NCBI GenBank assembly: GCA_029779695.1
Contig: JAKPAB010000200.1
Coordinates: 159,355 to 223,354 of the forward strand
Length of the DNA stretch: 64,000 nucleotides
From: Bacillota bacterium
GTDB taxonomy: Bacteria; Bacillota; Clostridia; Lachnospirales; Lachnospiraceae
Direction: 5' to 3'
Shown here: piece after piece, positions 1 through 10,370 of the stretch
Position numbering within the stretch: position 1 is the stretch's first letter
How the letters are laid out: every line of letters starts with the position of its first letter
Translations under genes and position numbers: made by a program
The notes under the pieces: generated by a model
What the model was told of the DNA's origin: nothing
The model's input: the letters and a program-made list of their open reading frames with translations, nothing else
Databases searched by the model: none

Positions 1-253
1 TCACTGTTGACCTTGACATTATCATTTCTAACTTCCTGAAAAACATTCTCCATGTCATGGGTCAAATGCTGCATCTTCTTGAAGCCCATGGTACCAGCCA
101 TTCCTTTTAATGAGTGAGCTGCTCTAAAAATTTCATTGATAGTGTCTGCATTCTCGGGTTCTTTCTCGAGAATCATGATGTTATCACTGAGGCTCTGAAT
201 GTGCTCGTTGGACTCATCAATAAAGACATCTAGATATTGGCTAACATCCATAC
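1..253 (-). CDS. cheA: Chemotaxis histidine kinase CheA, N-terminal Hpt fragment (truncated by window edge)
   Basis: Reverse-strand translation MDVSQYLDVFIDESNEHIQSLSDNIMILEKEPENADTINEIFRAAHSLKGMAGTMGFKKMQHLTHDMENVFQEV... carries the Hpt motif AAHSLKGMAGTMG; adjacent to cheB. Confidence 0.93.
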
Positions 254-1372
254 TTATACCCCCAATTCCTTTCTTATTACATCTGCTACTTTTTCAATTG
301 GCACCGATATATCAGATAGACCACTTTGGTCAACTGACTTCGGCATGCCATAAACTACACATGTTTCTTTACTCTGTGTAATGACTCTGATGGACTTATA
401 TTTTTTTAAGTACTTAAGTCCATCTGTACCATCACATCCCATTCCTGTTAGTACAACACAGATCAAATTATCAAAGCCTGTGTTTGCAAGTGACCTATAC
501 ATAACATCTGCACATGGTCTCAGACTGTTAACAGGAGGATCATCAAACACTCTTGCATAACTTTTTCCAAGCTTGTCTACAACCTCGAGATGCCTTCCAC
601 CTGGAGCCATATAGACTACATTAGGTAAAAGTTCTTCTCCGTCTGAAACTTCCTTGACTTTGAGATTTGCCTCTGCATTGATTCTCTCACAAAGAGAAAC
701 TGTAAATCCTTTCGGCATATGTTGCACGATCACTACAGGAACGCCCAAATTACCAGGAAGCATAGGCAAAAAATTATGAAGAGCCTGTGGTCCTCCTGTA
801 GAAGACGCAATAGCTACTATTCTTTTCTTGCCATTTCCCTGTAGCTGGGGTATGGGCTTATCCACAGGCAAAGAATATTTATCAATAGTAATATCTTTCT
901 TTTTTTTCGTGGATTCATCCCTAGGTCTATCAATACTTTTCTGAGTAAAATCCATTGGTTTGCCGGTCGGTCCAAGTTCCTTAAAGAGATTGTCTACTGC
1001 TTCATTTAGTTCTCTAGTGAATTTGTCATGTCCTGGTCCAAAAATATGAAATGGTCTGGCCACAAATGCAAAATTGTCATTTTCCGGAATTGTAAGAGAA
1101 GCATCCTTGTCTTCTTGTGCTTCTGTTCCTATCAATACAATCTTGCAAGAGCTTCCCTTCTTACGTAAACGATTTAAAATCTCCATACCGTTTTTTTTAG
1201 GAAGGTACATATATATGATTAGCATATCTGGATTTATTTTTTCATATATATCTAGAGCCTCATCGCCATCCCTGCAAGTACTGATTTCATATTTTTCTGT
1301 ACCTGAACTGATTATATCACACTCTTTCTTTCTCAAGAGTGCAGAGTCATCTGCAATCAGAATCTTTTTCAT
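254..1372 (-). CDS. cheB: Chemotaxis protein-glutamate methylesterase CheB (receiver domain degenerate)
   Basis: 372 aa; C-terminal methylesterase motifs IASSTGGPQAL, VVIVQHMPKGFT, VVLTGMGCDGTDGL; N-terminal receiver fold with ADDSALLR. Confidence 0.93.
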   Translation of the reverse strand: MKKILIADDSALLRKKECDIISSGTEKYEISTCRDGDEALDIYEKINPDMLIIYMYLPKKNGMEILNRLRKKGSSCKIVLIGTEAQEDKDASLTIPENDNFAFVARPFHIFGPGHDKFTRELNEAVDNLFKELGPTGKPMDFTQKSIDRPRDESTKKKKDITIDKYSLPVDKPIPQLQGNGKKRIVAIASSTGGPQALHNFLPMLPGNLGVPVVIVQHMPKGFTVSLCERINAEANLKVKEVSDGEELLPNVVYMAPGGRHLEVVDKLGKSYARVFDDPPVNSLRPCADVMYRSLANTGFDNLICVVLTGMGCDGTDGLKYLKKYKSIRVITQSKETCVVYGMPKSVDQSGLSDISVPIEKVADVIRKELGV

Positions 1373-2115
1373 AGGCCTTGCTCTCTTCTCCGTCTACTTC
1401 TTTCAACTTCAAAAATATATCTGATAATTACTTCCTGGCTCGCTCCATCTGTATATTGAAATTGTATACGGTGTGAATATTTATTTGTATCCTCAATATG
1501 ATCACTATGAATCGGTTTTCCTATAACTTCTATAATTCTGCTTCCACTTTTCATATACAATTCAAATCTAAATAATACATATGAAAAACCTTCGATATTA
1601 AGTGAAGTGGTATACTTCATACCGCCTCCGCTAATATCTATTATAGTTCCATTTCCGCTTAAAACGTTTTCTCCTCTTTCTTCCTTTAGCGCTATCTCCC
1701 GTTTTGCCTCATTTATCGTCGTAAAATTGCCTGCTTGATCAGATAAAACTGTAAATTCTATTGGTATCATACAATCTATTCTAAAGAATTCTCTTCTCTG
1801 ATATTTACTGATTGATCCCAATACCTCAATTTCTGTGAGATAAAAATTTTCTTTTTTATATCGTCTCACTACCTGTCCATCTGCATGTAACAGTCCCTGA
1901 ATTGTAGTAAAGATGAGATTATATTTTCCGCCATCCAGTAAAGGAATAATAATTGTTTCCTCTTGTGGTGTCATGATCTCTATATGATTATTATCCAAAA
2001 TGCTGTATAGCGAACTCTTATATGAATGTTTGAAACCTCTACTATTACCGTCTGTATCTATTTGGGGTTCAATAATATCAAGTTTACATCCAGGAAGTAT
2101 GTCATCAAGTTCCAT
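1369..2115 (-). CDS. PilZ-domain flagellar brake protein (YcgR-like)
   Basis: PilZ c-di-GMP motifs RREFFR and DISGGG; YcgR-like N-terminal region; lies between flhG and cheB. Confidence 0.85.
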   Translation of the reverse strand: MELDDILPGCKLDIIEPQIDTDGNSRGFKHSYKSSLYSILDNNHIEIMTPQEETIIIPLLDGGKYNLIFTTIQGLLHADGQVVRRYKKENFYLTEIEVLGSISKYQRREFFRIDCMIPIEFTVLSDQAGNFTTINEAKREIALKEERGENVLSGNGTIIDISGGGMKYTTSLNIEGFSYVLFRFELYMKSGSRIIEVIGKPIHSDHIEDTNKYSHRIQFQYTDGASQEVIIRYIFEVERSRRRREQGL

Positions 2116-2125
2116 AAGTCCACTC

Positions 2126-2989
2126 CTATTCCTGTGTTTTGGTTAAAAATTTAAAAAATCTGCTTATTCCCTTATCATTTGATTCATATTTCTCACCTAT
2201 TAGGTCAGATGCAATTTCGTAAAAGCATCTCGATGACTTCGATGACGGACTCTCAAGAGAAACAATTTTCTGTTTTCTAACTGCCTTTTCTAAAGCACTA
2301 TCCATCGGAACCATTCCAGCGTAGTCTAACTTACCACCCAAAAAGCGTCTGACAACTGAATCAATTTTTTTGAATACCTGATCAGCCTCCTGGTTAGATG
2401 TAACCTTATTGGCAATCAGTCTTATCCTTGAGTTACCTTCTACAAAATCCGGATTTCTTACCATGGCCTTTACCAATGAATATGAGTCAGTAAGAGAACT
2501 TGGTTCCGGCGTTGTTATCAATAGAACCTCAGGACTGGCTAAGACAAATCGTAAAACATTATCTGCAATTCCCGCGCCTGTATCCACTATCAGTATGTCA
2601 CACATTTCACTTAAAAGCGATAAATTTTCGACCAATAAAGCAATCTGATCGTCTTTCAGATTATTGAGTGCAACTATTCCTGATCCTCCGGAAATAAAGC
2701 CGATATCCATTGGTCCTTTAGTCACAGCCTCACGAATATCCATTCCCTTATATATCACATCGGACAAATCATATTTTGGAATAGTACCAAACATAACTTC
2801 AACATTCGCAAGTCCAAAATCTCCATCAAAAATAATAACCCGTTTGCCCATTCTCCTAAACCAAACGGCAAGGTTAACTGCAACATTGGATTTGCCCACT
2901 CCGCCCTTACCACTTGTAATAGTGAATATCTGCGTAGGTTTTTTATGTCTCAGTTTTACTTCATTTCTAAGGTTTTCAGCCTGATCCAT
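2126..2989 (-). CDS. flhG: MinD-like ATPase FlhG (YlxH/FleN)
   Basis: Deviant Walker A SGKGGVGKSNVAVNLA; directly downstream of flhF. Confidence 0.92.
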   Translation of the reverse strand: MDQAENLRNEVKLRHKKPTQIFTITSGKGGVGKSNVAVNLAVWFRRMGKRVIIFDGDFGLANVEVMFGTIPKYDLSDVIYKGMDIREAVTKGPMDIGFISGGSGIVALNNLKDDQIALLVENLSLLSEMCDILIVDTGAGIADNVLRFVLASPEVLLITTPEPSSLTDSYSLVKAMVRNPDFVEGNSRIRLIANKVTSNQEADQVFKKIDSVVRRFLGGKLDYAGMVPMDSALEKAVRKQKIVSLESPSSKSSRCFYEIASDLIGEKYESNDKGISRFFKFLTKTQE

Positions 2990-4401
2990 TACTTTCCTCC
3001 GAGCAGCTGTTTAACAATTTGCTGGATATTTATTACATTTAAATCATCCGGTACACCCTGACCATTGCAAACATACGACAAATCCGTTCCAGCATATAGC
3101 TTTGTGCTTAGAATGCTTCCATACACGTCTGTTTCATCAAGTTTAGTAAAAATAAGCGAAAAATCTGTAAATGTCTTATAAGTATCAACAATTTCCTTGA
3201 GATCTCTATATTTTGTTGTTGCGCTAAGTACAAGAAAGACTTCCTTATCATAGACAGGATCTACAGTGTTAAGAATATCCTCCATGTCCTTTCTCTGTAC
3301 ATTATTTTTATGTGAAAAACCTGCTGTATCTACAAGAATCAGATCTGTACCACCCATTTTAGCAATTGCTTCATTGATATCGTTCTTGGTAAGTACAATA
3401 TCAAGAGGTATCTCTAAAATATTAGCATAGGTTCTCAGCTGATCCGTTGCTGCAATTCTATATGTGTCCGTAGTCAACAGACCCACTTCCTTGCCATAAT
3501 TAAGCTTATACCTTGATGCAAGCTTGGCAATTGTAGTAGTCTTTCCAACGCCTGTCGGCCCGATCAAAAACACAAGCAATGGTTTAGTGCTTCCACACAC
3601 AATAGTTTTTGGTTTCCCCATCATAAGGACCATCTTCTGATACACATTCGATAAAAGATAATCAAGATTATTTCCGGACTGAATTACTTTTTCCATGTCC
3701 TTTAATACTTGATTTACATATACTTCATCAACCTCATTTGATAAAAGGGAATTGTACAACATACTAACAAATTGCCTGTTTAATGCAGGCTTTTTGTTTT
3801 CTTGTTTCCGAGTATCATTATCCTTATCTGCTTTGTCATATAAAGGAATAAACGTTTTATCATTATTTTCGTTACCGCCAACAACAGCTCCGTCACTTAT
3901 ATGTGATATATTTTTTTTATCATTAAGAACTGTTTTTTCATTATCAAAATTCTCAGCTGACTGAGGACTATTCTTTTTGATCACTTCATTTACAGCCTGA
4001 AAAGCACTTTTCAGAGAATCTTCAGCCAAGAGATCCTTGTCTTTTTCTTCATTACGCACAGAATTTGGATTTGGCTTGACAGAATTAACCTGATTAATCA
4101 TAGAAGCTTTTTGCGAAGAGCCCTGTTTTCTTGCTTCAATATGATTAACTACTCCCTTTTCTCCTGCTAAGGCATCAAAATGTCCACCCTCTCCAAGAGC
4201 TGTTGACAAATTTTTTCTAACAGGCACAGTGTCGTCTTCCAATGCTGCCGTTACTTCATATGTACTTTTTTTGAAAAAGCCTGTCAATCCACTCGGTCTG
4301 ACCTCTTTTACATTCATTATCACAACAGACTGTCCAAGTTCATTCTTGGCATTCTGAATGGCTTCTTCTTTTGTATTTCCTGTAAATTTTTTAATTGTCA
4401 T
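2989..4401 (-). CDS. flhF: Flagellar SRP-type GTPase FlhF
   Basis: SRP GTPase motifs LIGPTGVGKTTTIAKLASRY, DTAGFSHKN, TKLDE; downstream of and overlapping flhA. Confidence 0.93.
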   Translation of the reverse strand: MTIKKFTGNTKEEAIQNAKNELGQSVVIMNVKEVRPSGLTGFFKKSTYEVTAALEDDTVPVRKNLSTALGEGGHFDALAGEKGVVNHIEARKQGSSQKASMINQVNSVKPNPNSVRNEEKDKDLLAEDSLKSAFQAVNEVIKKNSPQSAENFDNEKTVLNDKKNISHISDGAVVGGNENNDKTFIPLYDKADKDNDTRKQENKKPALNRQFVSMLYNSLLSNEVDEVYVNQVLKDMEKVIQSGNNLDYLLSNVYQKMVLMMGKPKTIVCGSTKPLLVFLIGPTGVGKTTTIAKLASRYKLNYGKEVGLLTTDTYRIAATDQLRTYANILEIPLDIVLTKNDINEAIAKMGGTDLILVDTAGFSHKNNVQRKDMEDILNTVDPVYDKEVFLVLSATTKYRDLKEIVDTYKTFTDFSLIFTKLDETDVYGSILSTKLYAGTDLSYVCNGQGVPDDLNVINIQQIVKQLLGGK

Positions 4402-6448
4402 CTATAGTCACCATTCCTACCGAGCGTAGTTCTACATTCGGTTCAACCTCGTTAAAAGATACAACTACAAGATCATTAAAATAATCATGTGTAAGATTCT
4501 TAAAGTACATTCTGACTATCGGTGAACATACTACAATAGGGGTCTGTCCTTTTTCTTCGAACTTATGGATCTCCTGACCAAGAACATCCATGATCTTTCT
4601 GACCGTTTCCGGATCAATAGTGAGATATGCTCCCTGCTCTGTCTGTTTAACTGAACCCATGATTTCCTGCTCAAGCTTTGGATCAAGCGTAATAACGTCT
4701 GATGTCTCATTTGCAGGAAAATATTTTCCTGATATTGCTCTTTTTAATCCCTGTCTTACATATTCAGTAAGCACATCTGAGTCTCTTGTAGTAGCCGCAT
4801 GATCTGCCAAGATCTCAAAAACAGATAGAAGATCTCTTATGGATATTCCCTCACTAAGAAGATTTTGAAGGACCTTCTGTACTTCTCCAAGCCCCATAAG
4901 TTTAGGAACCAACTCATCCACAAGCACAGGATTGGTCTTTTTAAGATTATCCACAAGATTCTGTATATCCTGCCTAGTAAGAAGTTCTGCAATATGTGTT
5001 CTTATGACCTCTGTTAAGTGAGTTGCAATGATCGAGGGTGGATCAACTACAGTATATCCAAGACTCTCCGCTCTCTCCCTCTGTCCCTCTGTGATCCAAA
5101 TGGCAGGGAGATGAAATGAAGGTTCAAAAGTAGGTATACCCGTAATTTCTTCCTCGACATATCCCGGGTTCATAGCCATATAGTGATCAAACAATATCTC
5201 ACCATCAGCAACCTGAATCCCCTTTATCTTAATAATATATTGATTAGGGTTAAGCTGAATATTATCTCTAAGCCTTATTATAGGAACTACAGTACCTAGC
5301 TCAAGCGCAATCTGTCGACGTATCATAACGACACGATCCAATAAATCCCCACCCTGATTCGCATCAGCAAGCGGGATTATTCCATATCCAAATTCAAGCT
5401 CTATTGGATCGACTTGAAGCAACGAAACCACATTTTCTGGTTTTCTAACCTCATCAGCATCCGTTTCTTCCTGTTCCACTGACTCTACTGTCTGAGCTTT
5501 TGTAAGGTTCTTCTCTATGTTGTAACCAGCCAATATAAATGAAACACCTAGGCCTACAAATATAATATGATTCAGCGGTGTAAATATTCCAAGGAATGTA
5601 AGAACTACACCTGTTATAAAAAGTACCCTTGAATTACCAAAAAGCTGTGAGACAAGTGTCACTCCAAAATCATTTTCATTAGATCCCTTTGTTACCAATA
5701 TACCTGTTGATAATGAAATAAGAAGAGAAGGTATCTGCGATGTTAGTCCGTCACCTATGGTAAGGATACCATACTGCGAAATCGCATCTATGGCAGACAT
5801 GCCGCCCCTCATTCCCATGATGGTACCACCAATAAGATTGATAAAAGTAATTATCAATCCGGCATTTGCATCTCCTTTTACATACTTTGTAGCACCATCC
5901 ATATTACCAAAGAAGCTAGACTCATCCTGGAGCTTTTTTCTTCTTACCGCAGCCTCTGTATCGGTTATGGCTCCTGTATTAAGATCTGCATCTATAGCCA
6001 TCTGTTTTCCTGGCATTGCATCAAGTGAGAATCTTGCGGAAACTTCTGCTACTCGTTCAGAACCTTTATTGATAACTATAAATTGGATCAAAATAAGTAT
6101 TGCAAAGACTATGCCGCCGATAACAAGGTCACCGCCACCTACAAAGGTTCCAAATGTCTTAACAACATTACCAGGATTACCTGTCGTAAGAATAAGTCTT
6201 GTAGAACTTACATTAAGTGAAATTCTGAAAATAGTTGTAAAAAGAAGCATTGTAGGGAAAAAAGCCATATCCAGGACTTCCCTCATAACTATTGTATTTA
6301 GAAGAATTATAATAGAAATTCCAATATTAAAAGCAAGGAGAACATCCAATAGAAAGTACGGAATAGGAATGATGAAAAACATTATAGCTGAAAGAAGATA
6401 CATTACTACGCCAATATCCATGCCATTGGTTTTAAGTCTACTCAGCAT
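4391..6448 (-). CDS. flhA: Flagellar export gate protein FlhA
   Basis: Typical FlhA multi-TM N-terminus and cytoplasmic domain. The ORF extends to 6466, but a strong RBS (AAAGGAGGAGTAAG) precedes the internal ATG at 6448 (MLSRLKTNG). Confidence 0.94.
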   Translation of the reverse strand: MLSRLKTNGMDIGVVMYLLSAIMFFIIPIPYFLLDVLLAFNIGISIIILLNTIVMREVLDMAFFPTMLLFTTIFRISLNVSSTRLILTTGNPGNVVKTFGTFVGGGDLVIGGIVFAILILIQFIVINKGSERVAEVSARFSLDAMPGKQMAIDADLNTGAITDTEAAVRRKKLQDESSFFGNMDGATKYVKGDANAGLIITFINLIGGTIMGMRGGMSAIDAISQYGILTIGDGLTSQIPSLLISLSTGILVTKGSNENDFGVTLVSQLFGNSRVLFITGVVLTFLGIFTPLNHIIFVGLGVSFILAGYNIEKNLTKAQTVESVEQEETDADEVRKPENVVSLLQVDPIELEFGYGIIPLADANQGGDLLDRVVMIRRQIALELGTVVPIIRLRDNIQLNPNQYIIKIKGIQVADGEILFDHYMAMNPGYVEEEITGIPTFEPSFHLPAIWITEGQRERAESLGYTVVDPPSIIATHLTEVIRTHIAELLTRQDIQNLVDNLKKTNPVLVDELVPKLMGLGEVQKVLQNLLSEGISIRDLLSVFEILADHAATTRDSDVLTEYVRQGLKRAISGKYFPANETSDVITLDPKLEQEIMGSVKQTEQGAYLTIDPETVRKIMDVLGQEIHKFEEKGQTPIVVCSPIVRMYFKNLTHDYFNDLVVVSFNEVEPNVELRSVGMVTIDDN

Positions 6449-6553
6449 CTTACTCCTCCTTTCCAAGAATCAAACATCTAAACTAGTTATATTAATTGCA
6501 AAATCATACCTTGATTTTATAAAATTATTTAACAAATTGCGAATATTATAATA

Positions 6554-7681
6554 TTACTTCTTCGTATTATAAACTAATGCAAGTATTTCTGCCACCGCTT
6601 CATACAGTTCCGGAGGAATGGCTTCGCCTATTTCAACTGTAGCAAAAAGTGCTCTAGCAAGAGGCTTATTCTCTGTAATCATTACATTATTTTCTCTAGC
6701 CTTATCCTTGATCTTTTGAGCAATATAGCCCTCACCCTTTGCCACTACAATAGGTGCCGGATTCTCATCTACATTATACTTAAGTACCACCGCTATATGC
6801 GTCGGATTGGTAATAACTACATCAGCCTCAGGAACGCTAGACATCATCCTACGCTGTGAGGCCTCCTGCATCTTTTGTTTCTGTCTCTGCTTGATCTGTG
6901 GATCACCCTCTGTATCTTTGTATTCGTCCTTAATCTCCTGTTTTGACATCTTCATGTCTTCAGAAAACTTTCGCTTTTGAAATATCAAATCCAAAAGGCC
7001 AACGGCAAAATATAAAATACTTATCTTTAATCCTGTATCAATTATGATACCACCTATGAGCGCTATTGCACCTGAGAGCTCGATATCATACAAGAGAAAA
7101 ATTTCATTAGCCTTATCCTTAAGATTAAGATAAGCTACTAAAAAAATTACGACAACCTTAATTATGGATTTAAAAAGTTCAAATAATGACTGTTTTGAAA
7201 ACATTCTTTTAAAACCACTTCCAGGATTGATCTTATTAAGATCAGGCTTAATAGGATCAGTACTTGACTGCCATCCAACCTGAATTATGTCTCCCAGAAA
7301 AGAAAGAATAAATCCCGCAATTAAAAAAGGCGCCATAATAAGTATAAGTTGAATAATCACATAAAAAGACAATGTAGTGACAGCCTGAACTGTAACTCCT
7401 CCCCTGTTAGCTGCGACAAAATCTGGAAGCTTGTCAGCATATATCCATGAGAACAAATTGATAAAACGACTTCCCATGGTTCCGGAATAGATTTTCAACG
7501 TCAAAAAAAGAGCAAGAAGTTCAAAAGAGCTTGTAAGTTCCCTGCTCTTAGCAACCTGCCCTTTCTTTCTGGCATCTTGCAGTTTCTTCGGCGTAGCAGC
7601 CTCGGTTCTCTCTCCACCGGGACCCTCTTTTGGTGCAAAGAACTGTAAGTTATATTGTATCATCAGTTCATTATCATACAT
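6554..7681 (-). CDS. flhB: Flagellar export switch protein FlhB
   Basis: GGERTEAATPKKLQDARKKGQVAKS and autocleavage motif NPTH (VVITNPTHIAVVLKY). Confidence 0.95.
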   Translation of the reverse strand: MYDNELMIQYNLQFFAPKEGPGGERTEAATPKKLQDARKKGQVAKSRELTSSFELLALFLTLKIYSGTMGSRFINLFSWIYADKLPDFVAANRGGVTVQAVTTLSFYVIIQLILIMAPFLIAGFILSFLGDIIQVGWQSSTDPIKPDLNKINPGSGFKRMFSKQSLFELFKSIIKVVVIFLVAYLNLKDKANEIFLLYDIELSGAIALIGGIIIDTGLKISILYFAVGLLDLIFQKRKFSEDMKMSKQEIKDEYKDTEGDPQIKQRQKQKMQEASQRRMMSSVPEADVVITNPTHIAVVLKYNVDENPAPIVVAKGEGYIAQKIKDKARENNVMITENKPLARALFATVEIGEAIPPELYEAVAEILALVYNTKK

Positions 7682-8470
7682 CTACTCTAGCAACCTGACC
7701 ATTGAAACTATCATATTACGCATCTCATCAAAAACCATATCTGCGACCTGCGGAAAAATAAATACTATCAAAAAAAGCACTGTAAATCCAAGCAGAATCT
7801 TAAGCTGAACACCTATTGAAAACATATTCATCTGAGGTGCGACCTTGGCAATAACTCCAAGGACAACATTCAACATCATAGTACATGCAAATACCGGAAG
7901 TATGATTCGAAAGGCTATTATAAAAAAATCTGCCATATAAGCCGTGATCAATTTAACCATTCCAGCAGCTTGAAAATTAGCGCCTCCAAGTTTAATAAGC
8001 TTGAAAGAATCCATAATAGCTCTAAATATATATCGATACATACCAGACACAATAAGCATCATACTTATAAAATAGTAATATAACTGTCCTGTCATTGTTA
8101 CAAGACTCCCGGTAGACGGATCAAATTCCGTTGCCATAGAGAGTCCAATATCCATATCGATTATATCACCTGCAAAAATAACGATATATGTACATATATT
8201 AGCTGCAAATCCTATAAGTAGCCCCGTTATAGCTTCCTTAAGTACTAAAACTGAATATCCTGCAACCGTTGCGTAAGTATATGCCTCTACCGGATGCAGT
8301 GCCTGAAAAATAATCACCGCAGCAAAAAAGGAAATGCCTACCTTTACTCTTCTAGGAACATTTTTTGTAGAAAAAAATGGAGCAACAAAAACAAATGTAG
8401 ATATCCTAACAAGAATAAGCAGGAAATATTCAAAATCGACCAATGAAAAGGTAATGTTTACTTCTCTCAT
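7682..8470 (-). CDS. fliR: Flagellar export protein FliR
   Basis: 262-aa multi-TM protein with FliR-type sequence (LVRISTFVFVAPFFSTKNVPRRVKVG), between fliQ and flhB. Confidence 0.93.
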   Translation of the reverse strand: MREVNITFSLVDFEYFLLILVRISTFVFVAPFFSTKNVPRRVKVGISFFAAVIIFQALHPVEAYTYATVAGYSVLVLKEAITGLLIGFAANICTYIVIFAGDIIDMDIGLSMATEFDPSTGSLVTMTGQLYYYFISMMLIVSGMYRYIFRAIMDSFKLIKLGGANFQAAGMVKLITAYMADFFIIAFRIILPVFACTMMLNVVLGVIAKVAPQMNMFSIGVQLKILLGFTVLFLIVFIFPQVADMVFDEMRNMIVSMVRLLE

Positions 8471-8473
8471 AGC

Positions 8474-8743
8474 TTACTTAATATATATCGTAAAATCAGA
8501 CCATAGCTTTGTCATGAAACCTGTAAGATTCGTCATTATAAGTGATCCAAATACAAGCAATGATAAAAAGATACTTAGAAGCTTAGGCACAAAAGTAAGT
8601 GTCTGTTCCTGAATCGATGTAACTGTCTGAAAAATACTTATAACAAGTCCAACAATCAGCGAAATCAAAAGCATAGGTGCAGAATTGATTATAATCTGGT
8701 ATATAGCCGTACGCATTATATCCAGCATATCACCCTGTGACAT
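8474..8743 (-). CDS. fliQ: Flagellar export protein FliQ
   Basis: 89 aa, two TM segments, SLIVGLVISIFQTVTSIQEQTLTFVPK. Confidence 0.94.
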   Translation of the reverse strand: MSQGDMLDIMRTAIYQIIINSAPMLLISLIVGLVISIFQTVTSIQEQTLTFVPKLLSIFLSLLVFGSLIMTNLTGFMTKLWSDFTIYIK

Positions 8744-8766
8744 ACAAACACCTCCAAATCAAACAC

Positions 8767-9615
8767 CTAGTAAAAAGTCCTTACTAAACTACCAATTACA
8801 AGATCCCACCCATCAGCAAGAACAAATAGCAGTATCTTAAACGGCAACGATATCGTAGTAGGCGGTAACATCATCATACCCATAGACATAAGCACCGACG
8901 CTACAACCATATCTATAACAATAAATGGAATATATATCAAGAAACCAATTATAAATGCAGTTCTCATTTCACTTATCATAAATGAAGGAGCCAGAACATA
9001 AAGCGGCACATCATCCAAATCCTTGTATGAAATATCCGCAATATCACAAAGCATCTTGAGATCCTTAGTCTGAGTCTGTCCATACATAAACTCACGAATA
9101 GGTTCCTGGCCTCTTTTTAATGCCTCTTCCTGCGTAATCTCACCCTTATCAAAGGGCTGAATAGCTTTATTGTTGATGCTCATCATCGTTGGCCACATTA
9201 TAAAAATCGTCAAGAACAGAGCCAATCCTATCAATATCTGATTAGGTGGCGATGTCTGTGTTCCTATTGCTGCTCTAACGAAATGAAGCACCACAATAAT
9301 CCTGACAAATGATGTCATCATCATCAAGATTGCAGGTGCCAAAGATAAAATTGTGAGAACCAAAAGAATTCTCACAGTTGAAGTAAGTGTGGCCGATTCA
9401 CCATTAAGTGTCAGATTAAACACCCCGCCATTGCCTGTAACCTGATTACTGGAATTGGGAGCGCCCTTAGTAGAACCATAATTGGAAGACGTATCACCAG
9501 ATGACGTTCCGGTAGCATATACACGTCCTGCTCCAATTCCTGTCAGTGAAAAGACAAGAACAAAAACGGCAAAAGCTATCGCTATACGACAGTACCATTT
9601 TTTTAATTTTAACAT
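8767..9615 (-). CDS. fliP: Flagellar export protein FliP
   Basis: SLAPAILMMMTSFVRIIVVLHFVRAAIGTQTSPPNQILIGLALFLTIFIMWP and GMMMLPPTTISLPFKILLFVLADGWDLVIGSLVRTF. Confidence 0.96.
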   Translation of the reverse strand: MLKLKKWYCRIAIAFAVFVLVFSLTGIGAGRVYATGTSSGDTSSNYGSTKGAPNSSNQVTGNGGVFNLTLNGESATLTSTVRILLVLTILSLAPAILMMMTSFVRIIVVLHFVRAAIGTQTSPPNQILIGLALFLTIFIMWPTMMSINNKAIQPFDKGEITQEEALKRGQEPIREFMYGQTQTKDLKMLCDIADISYKDLDDVPLYVLAPSFMISEMRTAFIIGFLIYIPFIVIDMVVASVLMSMGMMMLPPTTISLPFKILLFVLADGWDLVIGSLVRTFY

Positions 9616-9616
9616 T

Positions 9617-9991
9617 TTAGTCCTTTTTATTAGGAAAGCTATCGCCGAACTTTTTCAAAATATATTGAAAGTTCGAATTAGAATTAACAGTATTATTTTC
9701 CTGCACAGGAAAAATCTCGTTCTCTTTCAACTCACCAAGAAGAACAAGTCCCTCTTTTCCAACGCCTACAATAATATATCTGCCGCTTCCCGCTCTTACA
9801 ATCGAAATATACTTATTCGTAGAAATCTTGATGGTCTCAATAATCTCAAGATTTCTATTAACTGAATGAGCCTTTTGATAATTTGCGATCCATTTGGTTG
9901 AATAATACGTAAGTATCAAAACCGCCACAAATATGAAGAGCGTTATAATGAGCTGCAATAAACTTTCGCTCGTAGAGCTCAAAAATATCAT
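9617..9991 (-). CDS. fliO: Flagellar protein FliO (FliZ-type)
   Basis: Single TM plus FliO-like core (STNKYISIVRAGSGRYIIVGVGKEGLVLLGEL); located between cheY and fliP. Confidence 0.8.
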   Translation of the reverse strand: MIFLSSTSESLLQLIITLFIFVAVLILTYYSTKWIANYQKAHSVNRNLEIIETIKISTNKYISIVRAGSGRYIIVGVGKEGLVLLGELKENEIFPVQENNTVNSNSNFQYILKKFGDSFPNKKD

Positions 9992-9992
9992 T

Positions 9993-10355
9993 TTAGCCGA
10001 TTACTTTCTTAACTGCCTCGAGAACACGTTCAGCCTGAAAAGGTTTAACAATAAAGTCCTTAGCGCCTGACTGAATAGCATCAATAACCATTGCCTGCTG
10101 GCCCATGGCTGAGCACATTATAATAGATGCATTGGGATCATTTGCACGGATTCCCTTAAGCGCCTGAATACCATCCATCTCAGGCATTGTGATGTCCATC
10201 AGAACAAGATCCGGCTTGCACTCAGTATAAACATCAATAGCTTTTTTGCCATTTTCAGCCTCTCCAACAATGTTGTAGCCATTTTTTGTAAGGATATCTT
10301 TAATCATCATTCTCATAAATGCTGCGTCATCGACAATCATAATATTCTTTGCCAT
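9993..10355 (-). CDS. cheY: Chemotaxis response regulator CheY
   Basis: Complete single receiver domain: IVDDAAFMR, PDLVLMDITMPEMDG, IVKPF. Confidence 0.95.
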   Translation of the reverse strand: MAKNIMIVDDAAFMRMMIKDILTKNGYNIVGEAENGKKAIDVYTECKPDLVLMDITMPEMDGIQALKGIRANDPNASIIMCSAMGQQAMVIDAIQSGAKDFIVKPFQAERVLEAVKKVIG

Positions 10356-10370
10356 TGTCTTTTTCTCCTA

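Noticed and set aside
1369-2115. Possibility that the PilZ gene is an unrelated insertion
   Set aside because: PilZ/YcgR-like genes in the flhG-cheB interval are a recognised feature of Firmicute fla/che operons.
5757-6551. 264-aa plus-strand ORF antisense to flhA
   Set aside because: No recognisable domain; overlaps a confident conserved gene and is explained by codon bias.
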